DNA of 27,347 nt from assembly GCA_035516175.1 (NCBI GenBank), contig DATJAO010000047.1, positions 1 through 27,347 of the forward strand. The letters run 5' to 3'. The DNA comes from DASPSR01 sp035516175. GTDB lineage: Bacteria; Nitrospirota; UBA9217. The notes below the pieces were generated by a model. It searched no databases. It saw nothing but the letters and a program-made list of their open reading frames with translations, and was not told the origin of the DNA. The translations under genes and the position numbers were made by a program. Positions 7,058 to 14,467 of this stretch are shown here, piece after piece; within the stretch, counting starts at the first letter, position 1; each line of letters begins with the position of its first letter.

Positions 7058-7376
7058 TTGCAAGTGGCACTACAATTGGGGGTAGCTCCCCACTGATTAC
7101 GATCATTGCGATAATTCTATCTTTTCCGCTCTATCTAGCATTAGCTCACAACTAACATCCGCTTCGGGTTCTCTACCCGAAGGGCAAGGCTGAAAAAAGG
7201 CTTAATTTCCTCAAAAAAAAATAATATGGATTCCTTCATGAATTGAAAAACAAACAGCAGGTTCACCTACTGAGGGACTCCATCCTGAAATTACGTGTGA
7301 TTAATTTTGTGCTGGTTTTTAGTTTTATACACCTCCCGAGAATGGCGCAAAAATATCAACAATCCCAATACGCTGT
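7058..7376. other. Intergenic, IS remnant end and hairpin
   Basis: No gene is visible. The left part holds the probable insertion-sequence end. A clean hairpin lies at 7162-7182 (CTTCGGGT-TCTCT-ACCCGAAG), with no clear T run on either strand, so its role as a terminator is doubtful. The rest up to the CheY-like stop codon is AT-rich and featureless. Confidence 0.5.
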
Positions 7377-7751
7377 TTATGCGGATGGACAGATCCTTTC
7401 TATCAGCGCATGAAGATCGCTGGGCTGAACGGGCTTTGTCACGTATCCTGCAGCTCCAAGGGCGAGCCCCCTTTTTGTATCTTCCTCCTTACCCTCAGTG
7501 CTAACTATAACGATCGGGATATGGCCATATGTTCCCAACTCCTTCACCTTCTTTATGAACTCAAGCCCATTCATCACCGGCATGTTGATGTCGACGAGTA
7601 ACAAATCCGTGCCGGGATTTTTCACGAGCATATCAAGCGCCTCCTGACCGTTATTCGCCGACATAATTGTACACTTGTAACGCATGAGTACCATCTTGTA
7701 CATCTGATGTATCAGCGCGGAGTCATCAACCACGATAACTTTCTTTAGCAT
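7377..7751 (-). CDS. CheY-like single-domain response regulator
   Basis: A 124-residue receiver domain with no output domain. Acidic pocket D9-D10, phospho-acceptor D54 (LLVDINMP), Ser84-Thr85 and Lys106 (TKP) are all present, so it should be phosphorylated by CheA or another kinase. It is the last gene of the chemotaxis cluster and the best candidate for the CheY partner, although several stand-alone receivers are present. The start ATG at 7749-7751 follows GGAGGAAAGAGAA, an adequate ribosome site. About 30 bases separate it from the broken regulator upstream. A cheY symbol is not given because the output (flagellar motor or other) cannot be told from the sequence. Confidence 0.9.
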   Translation of the reverse strand: MLKKVIVVDDSALIHQMYKMVLMRYKCTIMSANNGQEALDMLVKNPGTDLLLVDINMPVMNGLEFIKKVKELGTYGHIPIVIVSTEGKEEDTKRGLALGAAGYVTKPVQPSDLHALIERICPSA

Positions 7752-7783
7752 TTCTCTTTCCTCCCGTAATGAGTGGATACTCG

Positions 7784-7995
7784 TTATGATTCTTCATTCC
7801 CCTGCGCTGCATTACGCTGCCCCTTCTGCATGGTCCCCCTTTCCTGTACACGTTTTATCAGCTCCAGGGTATCGATCGGTTTGTAATAATAATTTGCCGC
7901 CCGTACAGGTTTCTTCTCATATCTCTTTGGACCCACGTGCCTTTATATTAATCACCTCGGCTTCCGGCCAATATCTCATCTCGATAAATGGCCCA
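7784..7995 (-). pseudogene. Response-regulator remnant, truncated and frameshifted
   Basis: Directly after the GAF-protein stop the minus strand reads EMRYWPEAEVINIKARGSKE in one frame, which stops at TGA 7917-7919, then YEKKPVRAANYYYKPIDTLE and LIKRVQERG in the next frame, ending at TAA 7784-7786. The WPEAEVI...GS and Y-x-KPIDTLELI pieces match the second half of a receiver domain (beta4, the threonine/serine region and the Lys-Pro loop). The first half, with the acidic pocket and phospho-acceptor, is absent. It must be non-functional. It shows that this operon once carried a third receiver between the GAF gene and the CheY-like gene. Confidence 0.6.
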
Positions 7996-8835
7996 TCATC
8001 TTTCAACCGCTTGCTTCTCCTTTAGGAGGTCAAGAAAACTCTTAATCGTGCCCAGCTTTCGTTCCGACTGCGAATAAAGCTCAGAGGAAAAGAGCGCTGT
8101 AGCCGCATGACCGGCCAGCATGGAAAAAAGTTCATAGTCCACACCCGTGAACTCGGGCTTCTGGATGAGCAGTTTGTAGATCACAATCGCACCGATCACC
8201 TGTTCTTTGATTTTAAGGGGAATGCAGACCAGCGGGTGTATATAATCGACTCCTCGCAGGTCCGTGGGGTCGCCCTCACGGTAGTATGCTTCCCCGCTTT
8301 TAGTGGTTTCCCCGATGATGCCGTCTCCGATTTTTATACTCGCTCTGGCTTCGGGCCCCATGCCCTCCTGAGCCACGATCGACAGTTCATTTGTTTTTTC
8401 ATCGAGCATCATGATTGAAAACTCTTCGGCCCCGATCAGGTTCATGATGATTTCCAGGACAATCTTGAGAGATTCGCTAAAATCCAGGGTGGAATGGAGC
8501 TGGTAACTGGCGACATAAAGGTTTGCCAGGTTATTGTTTTCCGCTTCCACTTCGATGTACTTGTTGGCGAAGTCTATATTCTCTTCTTCGACATGCTGGT
8601 AGCGTTCTTTAAGGTTCCTGTTCTCCTCCTCAAGCAACCGCATACGATCCTCGAGAGCATGTGCCTTAAAGATTTCCTCATGACCGGTGTGCCTGCCAGA
8701 CGCTTCCAACTGAGCTATGCGGAACCTGAGTTTCTTGTTCTCCTCGAGCAGCTCCTGGGTAAATTCCTCTCCTTTCCGGAATACCTGAAGAAACTCCTCG
8801 ACCTTTTTCGAGATTATGCCAGTTTCCTTGTCCAT
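7996..8835 (-). CDS. Coiled-coil GAF-domain sensory protein
   Basis: The start is the ATG at 8833-8835 (MDKETGIISKK) with GGAGAGAG upstream, giving 279 residues. Residues 1-110 are heptad-rich and predicted coiled coil (ELLEENKKLRFRIAQLE; EEENRNLKERYQHVEEEN). Residues about 113-253 form a GAF domain (STLDFSESLKIVLEIIMNLI; PLVCIPLKIKEQVIGAIVIY). There is no kinase, cyclase or transmembrane segment, so it is a cytoplasmic sensor or scaffold that would bind a small ligand and pass a signal through the coiled coil. It lies between two receiver genes downstream of cheB, which suggests it modulates chemotaxis-like signalling. Ligand and partner are unknown. The stop overlaps the beginning of the regulator remnant. 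Confidence 0.85.
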   Translation of the reverse strand: MDKETGIISKKVEEFLQVFRKGEEFTQELLEENKKLRFRIAQLEASGRHTGHEEIFKAHALEDRMRLLEEENRNLKERYQHVEEENIDFANKYIEVEAENNNLANLYVASYQLHSTLDFSESLKIVLEIIMNLIGAEEFSIMMLDEKTNELSIVAQEGMGPEARASIKIGDGIIGETTKSGEAYYREGDPTDLRGVDYIHPLVCIPLKIKEQVIGAIVIYKLLIQKPEFTGVDYELFSMLAGHAATALFSSELYSQSERKLGTIKSFLDLLKEKQAVER

Positions 8836-8934
8836 GTGCTCTCTCCTTTTCTTATTGTGCACACGTAAAAATGCAAACGGGACATGAAGAAGTGCTGGGA
8901 TTCCGATGGGAACCTCCATCCCGCAAGCGATCGA

Positions 8935-9351
8935 TCATGGTAAAAATTTCGATCGTCGGCTGCCCGTTCCTTCCGCCTCGCCAGCCGGTTCATTCCGGAG
9001 AGCAGCATCCACGATCCTGCTCAGATCTTTCATCCGCACCGGCTTGTTCAGGAACTCGAAAACCCCCAGTGCAGTTGCCTTGAGGTAGTTCTCAATAGTG
9101 CCGTTCCCTGTAAAAAAAATGACCGGAAGGTTGGGCGTTCGCTGTCTGATTGCCATGAGAATATCGAGTCCGGTTATTCCCGGCAGCCGGTAATCGGATA
9201 TCACGAGGTCGACAGGATTGTCTCCGTTCACATAGGACAGAGCCGATTCGCCGTCCGAGCGAGGAATGACATTGTACCCACATTTTCGTAAAACCTCGCT
9301 GACACTATCAAGGATTTCCGGTTCGTCGTCCACGATGAGTATAGTATTCAT
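8935..9351 (-). CDS. Stand-alone response regulator receiver
   Basis: A 138-residue receiver beginning MNTILIVDDEPEILD; the ATG at 9349-9351 follows GGAGG with five bases between. D8-D9, phospho-acceptor D53 (ISDYRLPG), Thr81 and Lys103 (NKP) are all present. After the receiver only about 18 residues remain (EPAGEAEGTGSRRSKFLP), so there is no output domain. It follows cheB by about 100 bases and precedes the GAF gene. The RLPGITGLDIL style resembles NtrC-type receivers more than CheY, so it may act through protein contacts, for example with the GAF protein or CheA. Target unknown. Confidence 0.88.
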   Translation of the reverse strand: MNTILIVDDEPEILDSVSEVLRKCGYNVIPRSDGESALSYVNGDNPVDLVISDYRLPGITGLDILMAIRQRTPNLPVIFFTGNGTIENYLKATALGVFEFLNKPVRMKDLSRIVDAALRNEPAGEAEGTGSRRSKFLP

Positions 9352-9452
9352 GGTTTCCTCCATGTTATGCATTTCCATCAACAACTCGAATCAACAACTT
9401 CTACCCAACCATGCAGTGAGCTTCCATATCTCAGGGAGCAAAATTCGTCTAT

Positions 9453-10526
9453 CTACATTGCGAAGCGGAGGACCTGTGGGACGATTTTCCTCAGCGACAA
9501 GACCTCATCCACCGCCCCAAATTCAATGGCCTTCTTCGGCATACCGAACACGACACACGATTCCTCGTCCTGCGCTATGGTGCATGCCCCCGCCTCTTTC
9601 ATCTCGAGCATACCCCTGGCCCCATCGTCTCCCATACCGGTCATGATCACACCCACGGCGTTCTTCCCCGCGTACCTGGCGGCCGATCGGAACAGGACGT
9701 CAACAGAGGGACGCTGACGGCTGACGAGCGGGCCGTCTGTGATCTCGACGTAGTACCGTGCACCGCTTCGCTTGAGAAGCAGATGGCGGTTGCCCGGCGC
9801 GATGAGCGCCCGGCCCCGGAGAACCGTGTCCTTGTTTTCCGCCTCTTTTACTGTCACGCAACAGAGACTATCGAGCCGTCGGGCAAAGGCCCGAGTGAAC
9901 TGCTCCGGCATGTGTTGGACGATGACGATGCCCGGGGCATCGAGCGGCATGGCTTCCAGAAAAACCCGAAGGGCCTCGGTCCCCCCAGTGGATGCCCCGA
10001 CCACGACAACCTTCTCAGTCGTCCTTATCATTGCCTCTGCGCCCAGCCGCGGTTTTGCGATCACTGCGTCCGCGGTAAGCTTGGGGGTAACATCGGGGAT
10101 GCGAGTACGAATGCGCTTTACGTTGCAAATCGATGCCGCCTTAACCGCATCGCAGATACGCACCCGCGACTCTTCCAAAAACCGCTTCGTTCCCAACCGG
10201 GGCTTTTGAATGACTTCGACCGCCCCGGCCTCCAGCGCCGCAAACGCGGTCTCCGACCCCTCCCCGGCGAGGGCCGAGCAGATGACCACGGGGACGGGAT
10301 GTTGGCTCATGATCTTCTGAAGGAACGTGATGCCGTCCATACGCGGCATCTCTACGTCGAGGGTGATCACGTCAGGGACCTCATGCCTGATCTTTTCCGC
10401 CGCGATGAAAGGGTCAACGGCGACGGCCATCACTTCGATCTCGGGATCCGAGGAGAGGACCTCTGTAAGAGCCTGGCGAACCACGGCAGAGTCGTCCACA
10501 ATAAGCACCTTGATCTTCTTTCTCAT
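9453..10526 (-). CDS. cheB: Chemotaxis protein-glutamate methylesterase CheB
   Basis: A 357-residue CheB that removes methyl groups from (and deamidates) receptor glutamates when phosphorylated by CheA. Residues 1-125 are the receiver, with D10-D11, D57 (LDVEMPRMDG) and K108. A linker of about 45 residues leads to the methylesterase domain (about 172-355). The catalytic triad is visible: S179 in GASTGG, H205 in QHMP and D301 in MTGMGDDG. Normal length and complete. The start overlaps the cheD stop by four bases (ATGA), so translation is coupled. With cheR and cheD next to it, it forms the adaptation module for the MCP in the same cluster. Confidence 0.97.
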   Translation of the reverse strand: MRKKIKVLIVDDSAVVRQALTEVLSSDPEIEVMAVAVDPFIAAEKIRHEVPDVITLDVEMPRMDGITFLQKIMSQHPVPVVICSALAGEGSETAFAALEAGAVEVIQKPRLGTKRFLEESRVRICDAVKAASICNVKRIRTRIPDVTPKLTADAVIAKPRLGAEAMIRTTEKVVVVGASTGGTEALRVFLEAMPLDAPGIVIVQHMPEQFTRAFARRLDSLCCVTVKEAENKDTVLRGRALIAPGNRHLLLKRSGARYYVEITDGPLVSRQRPSVDVLFRSAARYAGKNAVGVIMTGMGDDGARGMLEMKEAGACTIAQDEESCVVFGMPKKAIEFGAVDEVLSLRKIVPQVLRFAM

Positions 10527-11056
10527 TTTCCCGCTCCGTGGCCTGCCAGAATCACTCGTGGCTGTAACCGTTTGAGCAGCACATCGCCCGTCCGGGTATG
10601 AAAGTAGAGCTTGCGGCCCCGCGTCCCTCCGACATCCATGGAAACGATGCTCAGGCCTTCCTGCTCAAGGATCTTCGTCGCCGTGGCGATATTCAGCTTG
10701 CCAACGGAGAAAGTGCCTCTTCCGTTCGGCGCCGTGTCGAACATGTCCGCACCACCAAAAACCTTGACCTCGAGCTCACGACGTTTAACGTCAAACCGGT
10801 CAAACAGTTTGAGCATCTTGCGGACGGAACAGTCCACATACTTGAATCTCTCTATGCAGCCCTCATCACACGACTGCCTGCCCCTGCACTGCGGCAGGAA
10901 CCCGTGACAAACGGCCCCTATCGCCAACTTACGATGGAACATGGTGACGGACAGACAAGAGCCGAGTACGGTCATAACGATAACCGATTGTTCCGAAAAA
11001 TGCATCTCGCCAGCTTTTAGATAGATGACCGGCAATTCCTGCCCAGGCTCGCTCAT
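10523..11056 (-). CDS. cheD: Receptor glutamine deamidase CheD
   Basis: The start at ATG 11054-11056 (MSEPGQELPV) is chosen because it overlaps the cheR stop as ATGA and has AGGAAG upstream; 177 residues. CheD deamidates receptor glutamines. The catalytic Cys34 lies in TVLGSCLSV and His51 in VCHGFLP, with the later VKVFGGADMF and GLSIVSMDVGGTRGRKLYF motifs of the family. Compared with archetypes there is a cysteine-rich insert after the active-site strand (PQCRGRQSCDEGCIERFKY), seen in many CheD proteins of this wider group. It lies between cheR and cheB with four-base overlaps on both sides, so all three adaptation enzymes are made together. Confidence 0.95.
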   Translation of the reverse strand: MSEPGQELPVIYLKAGEMHFSEQSVIVMTVLGSCLSVTMFHRKLAIGAVCHGFLPQCRGRQSCDEGCIERFKYVDCSVRKMLKLFDRFDVKRRELEVKVFGGADMFDTAPNGRGTFSVGKLNIATATKILEQEGLSIVSMDVGGTRGRKLYFHTRTGDVLLKRLQPRVILAGHGAGK

Positions 11057-11967
11057 GACATCTTCCTGTACACCGTCGAGACTACCCGGACGAGAGGAAG
11101 GTCGAACCCGTGCATGGTCTCCGAATGGCCCAGAAATAGGTATCCTCCGGGTTTCAGGGAGCGGCACAGGCGCCACAGAAGTCGTTCCTGGGTCGCGCGC
11201 CCGAAATAGATAATCACGTTACGGCAAAAGATGACGTCCGCCGGCTCAGAGAGCGCACAATGATCATCCATAAGGTTCGCGCGCTGAAACCGCACGAGGG
11301 ACCGAAGTTCCGGAACGATACGCACGAGGCCCTTGCTCCGGTCACTGCCGCGCATAACACATTTCTGTTTGAGAACGGACGGAACCGGGACCACCCGCTC
11401 CTGGTCGTAGATGCCGAGCCGCGCCTTCTCCAGAACCTTTGTGGAAATATCCGTCGCGAGGATGGAGAACCGGAACCCTGGATGCTCTCCCCGGAATTCG
11501 TTCAACACCATGGCCAGCGTGTACGGCTCTTCGCCCGATGAGCACCCCGCACTCCAGACCATGAACGCCCCTCCCCCCTCCGTCCGCATGAATTCCGGCA
11601 GAATGTTCTCCGCCAGGTAGCTGAAGTGCACCGGCTCCCGGAAAAAATCGGTCTTATTTGTCGTCACGGAATCAATCATGTGCACCAGTTCTTCCTTCCC
11701 TGCAGGAGATTCGAACAGAAGCTCAAAATACTCGCGGAAAGAGGTGATCCCCAGGCTCCGGAGGCGTTTCTGGAGGCGCGCCTCAAGCATGCTCTTCTTG
11801 ACTGGAGGCAACTTGATACCGCACTGCCGGTGGATAAACTCGCTCAGAAGGAGGAACTCCCTGTCCGACATTGGCTTTGCAAATTTTTCCCAGGTCACGT
11901 CAACTACCGGGCATTCGCTCCCGTCGACCAGGTGATACCTAGTTTTCTTGAGTTCTTTATCATGCAT
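11053..11967 (-). CDS. cheR: Chemotaxis protein methyltransferase CheR
   Basis: A 304-residue CheR that transfers methyl groups from S-adenosylmethionine to receptor glutamates. The N-terminal helical domain starts near MSDREFLLLSEFI (33-45). The SAM-binding motif is VWSAGCSSGEEPY (137-149), the acidic loop is ATDIS (171-175), followed by FCRNVIIYF (247-255) and LGHSET (279-284). About 32 residues precede the usual start, and no strong ribosome site is seen for ATG 11967 (GGGAAG is 14 bases away), so ATG at M33 is an alternative start. The 239 bases between cheW and cheR hold no gene, so cheR may have its own promoter. Its pentapeptide-type target is present on the MCP here. Confidence 0.95.
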   Translation of the reverse strand: MHDKELKKTRYHLVDGSECPVVDVTWEKFAKPMSDREFLLLSEFIHRQCGIKLPPVKKSMLEARLQKRLRSLGITSFREYFELLFESPAGKEELVHMIDSVTTNKTDFFREPVHFSYLAENILPEFMRTEGGGAFMVWSAGCSSGEEPYTLAMVLNEFRGEHPGFRFSILATDISTKVLEKARLGIYDQERVVPVPSVLKQKCVMRGSDRSKGLVRIVPELRSLVRFQRANLMDDHCALSEPADVIFCRNVIIYFGRATQERLLWRLCRSLKPGGYLFLGHSETMHGFDLPLVRVVSTVYRKMS

Positions 11968-12206
11968 CGCGCTATGCCGCTTCCCTTACGCCTTGCTGCA
12001 CCAGGATGAGCGCTTACGAGTTTTACCTATCTTCCGCCGGAATGTTTCTGAAGATGGTTGGCAACCGGCTCTTCTTGCTTTAATGATGCCGGGTTTCTCC
12101 CAAGTGCCGTACTATTATTAATCGCACAGGCTCCCCGGACGCTATCTCGCATTTCACACTCGCTTGTACTTCCTATCGGCCGGCACCTCCGTCTCGCCAC
12201 TTAAGC

Positions 12207-12782
12207 CTAGGTATGCGCGTTCACAGAACTACCACAAACTTCCTTCTCGACTATAGTGGCAGAGCCTCGACCGGACGCGGGTCTTTTGCCTGTCACTTCC
12301 GAGTCTGTATCCTGTACTATTGCCAATTCTTCAGTGGAGAAGATTTTGTCGACGTCCAACATAATTACGAAATGGTCATTCTGCTTGCCTATGCCCTTGA
12401 TGAACTCGGTTTTAAGCTTAGTCCCTATCCGGGGCGCCGGTTCGATATTGCCGGATGCGAGATCCAGTACCTCCTGCACAAAATCGGCCAGGGCCCCTAA
12501 GACCGTTGTCTCTCCATCCACCGATACTTCCATGATGATGATACAGGTGTTCACCGTTCTTTCGGTCTTTGCCATCCCGAACTTAAGCCGCAGGTCTACA
12601 ACTGGTACCACGCTGCCCCGGAGGTTAATCACGCCGCGCATGAACTCCGGCGTCCTCGGAACCTTGGTTATGGTTGTAAAATCCAGCACCTCGCGGACCT
12701 TGGATATATCAAAAGCAAATACCTCGTCTTGTAGTTTGAATGTCAAGTATTGGGTTGTTTCATCTAATTCTGCTAAGCTCAT
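12207..12782 (-). CDS. cheW: Chemotaxis coupling protein CheW
   Basis: A 191-residue CheW that links receptors to CheA. The CheW domain spans about residues 8-150 (QYLTFKLQDEVFAFDISKVR; MRGVINLRGSVVPVVDLRLK; FVIMLDVDKIFS). About 40 residues follow the domain (EELAIVQDTDSEVTGKRP onward), a polar tail with no known motif. The start ATG at 12780-12782 has GGAGG seven bases upstream. It lies 93 bases after the MCP gene and probably belongs to the same transcript as cheA and mcp, giving the complete receptor-CheW-CheA core. Confidence 0.95.
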   Translation of the reverse strand: MSLAELDETTQYLTFKLQDEVFAFDISKVREVLDFTTITKVPRTPEFMRGVINLRGSVVPVVDLRLKFGMAKTERTVNTCIIIMEVSVDGETTVLGALADFVQEVLDLASGNIEPAPRIGTKLKTEFIKGIGKQNDHFVIMLDVDKIFSTEELAIVQDTDSEVTGKRPASGRGSATIVEKEVCGSSVNAHT

Positions 12783-12875
12783 GACGAGCCTCCTGTAATG
12801 GGATCCGTGTACATGGAAATCTGATGGATGCCCGGCTGTTTCCTGCTAAGTGACCCTCGCCTCATGATCATCTCC

Positions 12876-14435
12876 TTAATATTTCTCGAAATTATGATCC
12901 AGCTTGTCATAACTGTTGCCGTTGACCATATCGAGCTTAACTCCTCTCATTCTGGCGCCTACCAGTTCATGCATCTCCTGAATAGATTCCTTATTCACCA
13001 TGGGTTGGGATGGTGAAGGCATGTGAGGGACCTTGTGAACGGCGTGCCGGGCATTTCCTGCTTTCGTCTTTTGCACTTCGCCTTCGCTGGTATCGATCAT
13101 CGAAGCAATCAGGCTCTGAAGCTGTTCTGCCTGCGCCGACATCTCCTGCGCCGTTGACGCCAGTTCCTCGGAAGCTCCGGCGTTCTGCTGAATGACAACG
13201 CTCAGTTGCTGGACCGCTTTGTTGATCTGTTCGGCGCCCTGGTCTTGTTCGCGACTCGCAATACTAATCTCCTGCACGAGTTCTGCGGTTTTCTTGATAT
13301 CCGGCACGAGCTGGCTCAGCATCTTGCCTGTCTGTTCTGCGTCTCTTACGCTCGAAGATGACAACTGGCTGATCTCAGCCGCTGCACCCTGACTCCGCTC
13401 TGCAAGCTTGCGTACCTCGGACGCAACGACCGCAAACCCTTTGCCGTGTTCGCCAGCCCGCGCTGCTTCAATGGCCGCATTCAGGGCAAGCAGATTGGTC
13501 TGACGGGCTATCTCCTCGATAATCGAAATTTTACCTGCGATTTCGTTCATGGCATTGACGGTCATGGTGACAGCTTCACCGCTTTTCACGGCGTCATTCG
13601 ATGCTTTTGCCGCGATCTTTTCGGTCTGAAGCGCGTTGTCTGTGTTCTGCCTGATGTTTGCCGTCATCTGCTCCAGCGACGCGGTCGTCTCTTCGACTGA
13701 CGACGCCTGCTCCGTGGACCCCTGGGAGAGTTCCTCGGAACGCGAGCTCAGCTCCTGGCTCGCAGTGCTCACATGGTCCGCCACGGATTTTACTTCACGC
13801 AGAACCCGCGTCACGCTTCGAGTGATCGCGATCGCAAGAAAGACAGAAACGACGCCGGTCACGAGCAGCAAGAGAGCCAGAAAAATCCTGTCTCTCCCCA
13901 TCCCGCGTATCTCCCGCTCTTTATTCGTCGAAAAAACTTTCTGGTGTTCTTTAATAAGATCAAGCACGGTCTCCCGTACCTCACGCCACTTCGGCTTTTC
14001 CTTCTGCACCAGGAGCGCAACGGCCTCCCCTTTTTTCCCTGCGGAGGCGATGCTCTGGGCTTCCATTTGCAGGGCATGGTCCTCAGCTGAGAGGTCCTTG
14101 ATCTTTCTTAGACGGTCCTGCATGGCGAGGGGGGCAAGGTGAATTGCATCCTCCACAGCCTCCCCGAATATTTTATAGGCCTCCACGAAGTTCTTTCTTG
14201 CCGTTTCATCTGAGGCGATCACGATATTTCGTGTCGCCAAGCCTGTCTGCAAGCCTTCCGCCAATATCGAATTGAGGTCGATCAGTAACTCAAGGTCCGT
14301 ATTGACCATGGTGACGATCATCTTTTCCATACTGCGGCTTTGAAGAAACGATACCGTCCCGATGACGGCCAGGCTCGTGATAATGATCCCGATGAGCACA
14401 TTCAACTTCTTGTTAATTTTCATGTCCCTCAACAT
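12876..14435 (-). CDS. Methyl-accepting chemotaxis protein
   Basis: The start is the second of two adjacent ATGs (14433-14435), six bases after AGGAGG, giving 519 residues. Layout: TM1 about 11-33; a periplasmic four-helix-bundle-type sensor (34-183) with no recognised ligand; TM2 about 184-206; HAMP and signalling domain with the hairpin tip EIARQTNLLALNAAIEAARA (308-327) and GKGFAVVASEVRKLAERS (331-348). A 70-residue tail ends in N515-F-E-K-Y519, matching the x-[HFYW]-x-x-[HFYW] CheR/CheB-tethering pentapeptide. Glutamine/glutamate pairs flank the tip as possible methylation sites. It is the only receptor here and lies between cheA and cheW, so it is the likely dedicated input of this pathway. 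Confidence 0.95.
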   Translation of the reverse strand: MLRDMKINKKLNVLIGIIITSLAVIGTVSFLQSRSMEKMIVTMVNTDLELLIDLNSILAEGLQTGLATRNIVIASDETARKNFVEAYKIFGEAVEDAIHLAPLAMQDRLRKIKDLSAEDHALQMEAQSIASAGKKGEAVALLVQKEKPKWREVRETVLDLIKEHQKVFSTNKEREIRGMGRDRIFLALLLLVTGVVSVFLAIAITRSVTRVLREVKSVADHVSTASQELSSRSEELSQGSTEQASSVEETTASLEQMTANIRQNTDNALQTEKIAAKASNDAVKSGEAVTMTVNAMNEIAGKISIIEEIARQTNLLALNAAIEAARAGEHGKGFAVVASEVRKLAERSQGAAAEISQLSSSSVRDAEQTGKMLSQLVPDIKKTAELVQEISIASREQDQGAEQINKAVQQLSVVIQQNAGASEELASTAQEMSAQAEQLQSLIASMIDTSEGEVQKTKAGNARHAVHKVPHMPSPSQPMVNKESIQEMHELVGARMRGVKLDMVNGNSYDKLDHNFEKY

Positions 14436-14467
14436 CATAAACCTCCTTTTTCCTATAGATCCAGATA

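Noticed and set aside
7162..7182. Clean hairpin CTTCGGGT-TCTCT-ACCCGAAG as a terminator or CTACCC-type operator
   Set aside because: No T run on either strand, and the ACCC/GGGT arms do not fit the CTACCC-N4-GGGTAG spacing.
9783..10601. Long plus-strand open frames over cheB and other che genes
   Set aside because: They are mirror images of strongly conserved minus-strand genes with high GC third positions, and carry no recognisable protein.
11968..12206. Possible cyclic di-GMP (GEMM) riboswitch or other RNA ahead of cheR
   Set aside because: Read on both strands, I could not find the conserved GEMM core or another known riboswitch pattern. A covariance-model search would decide.
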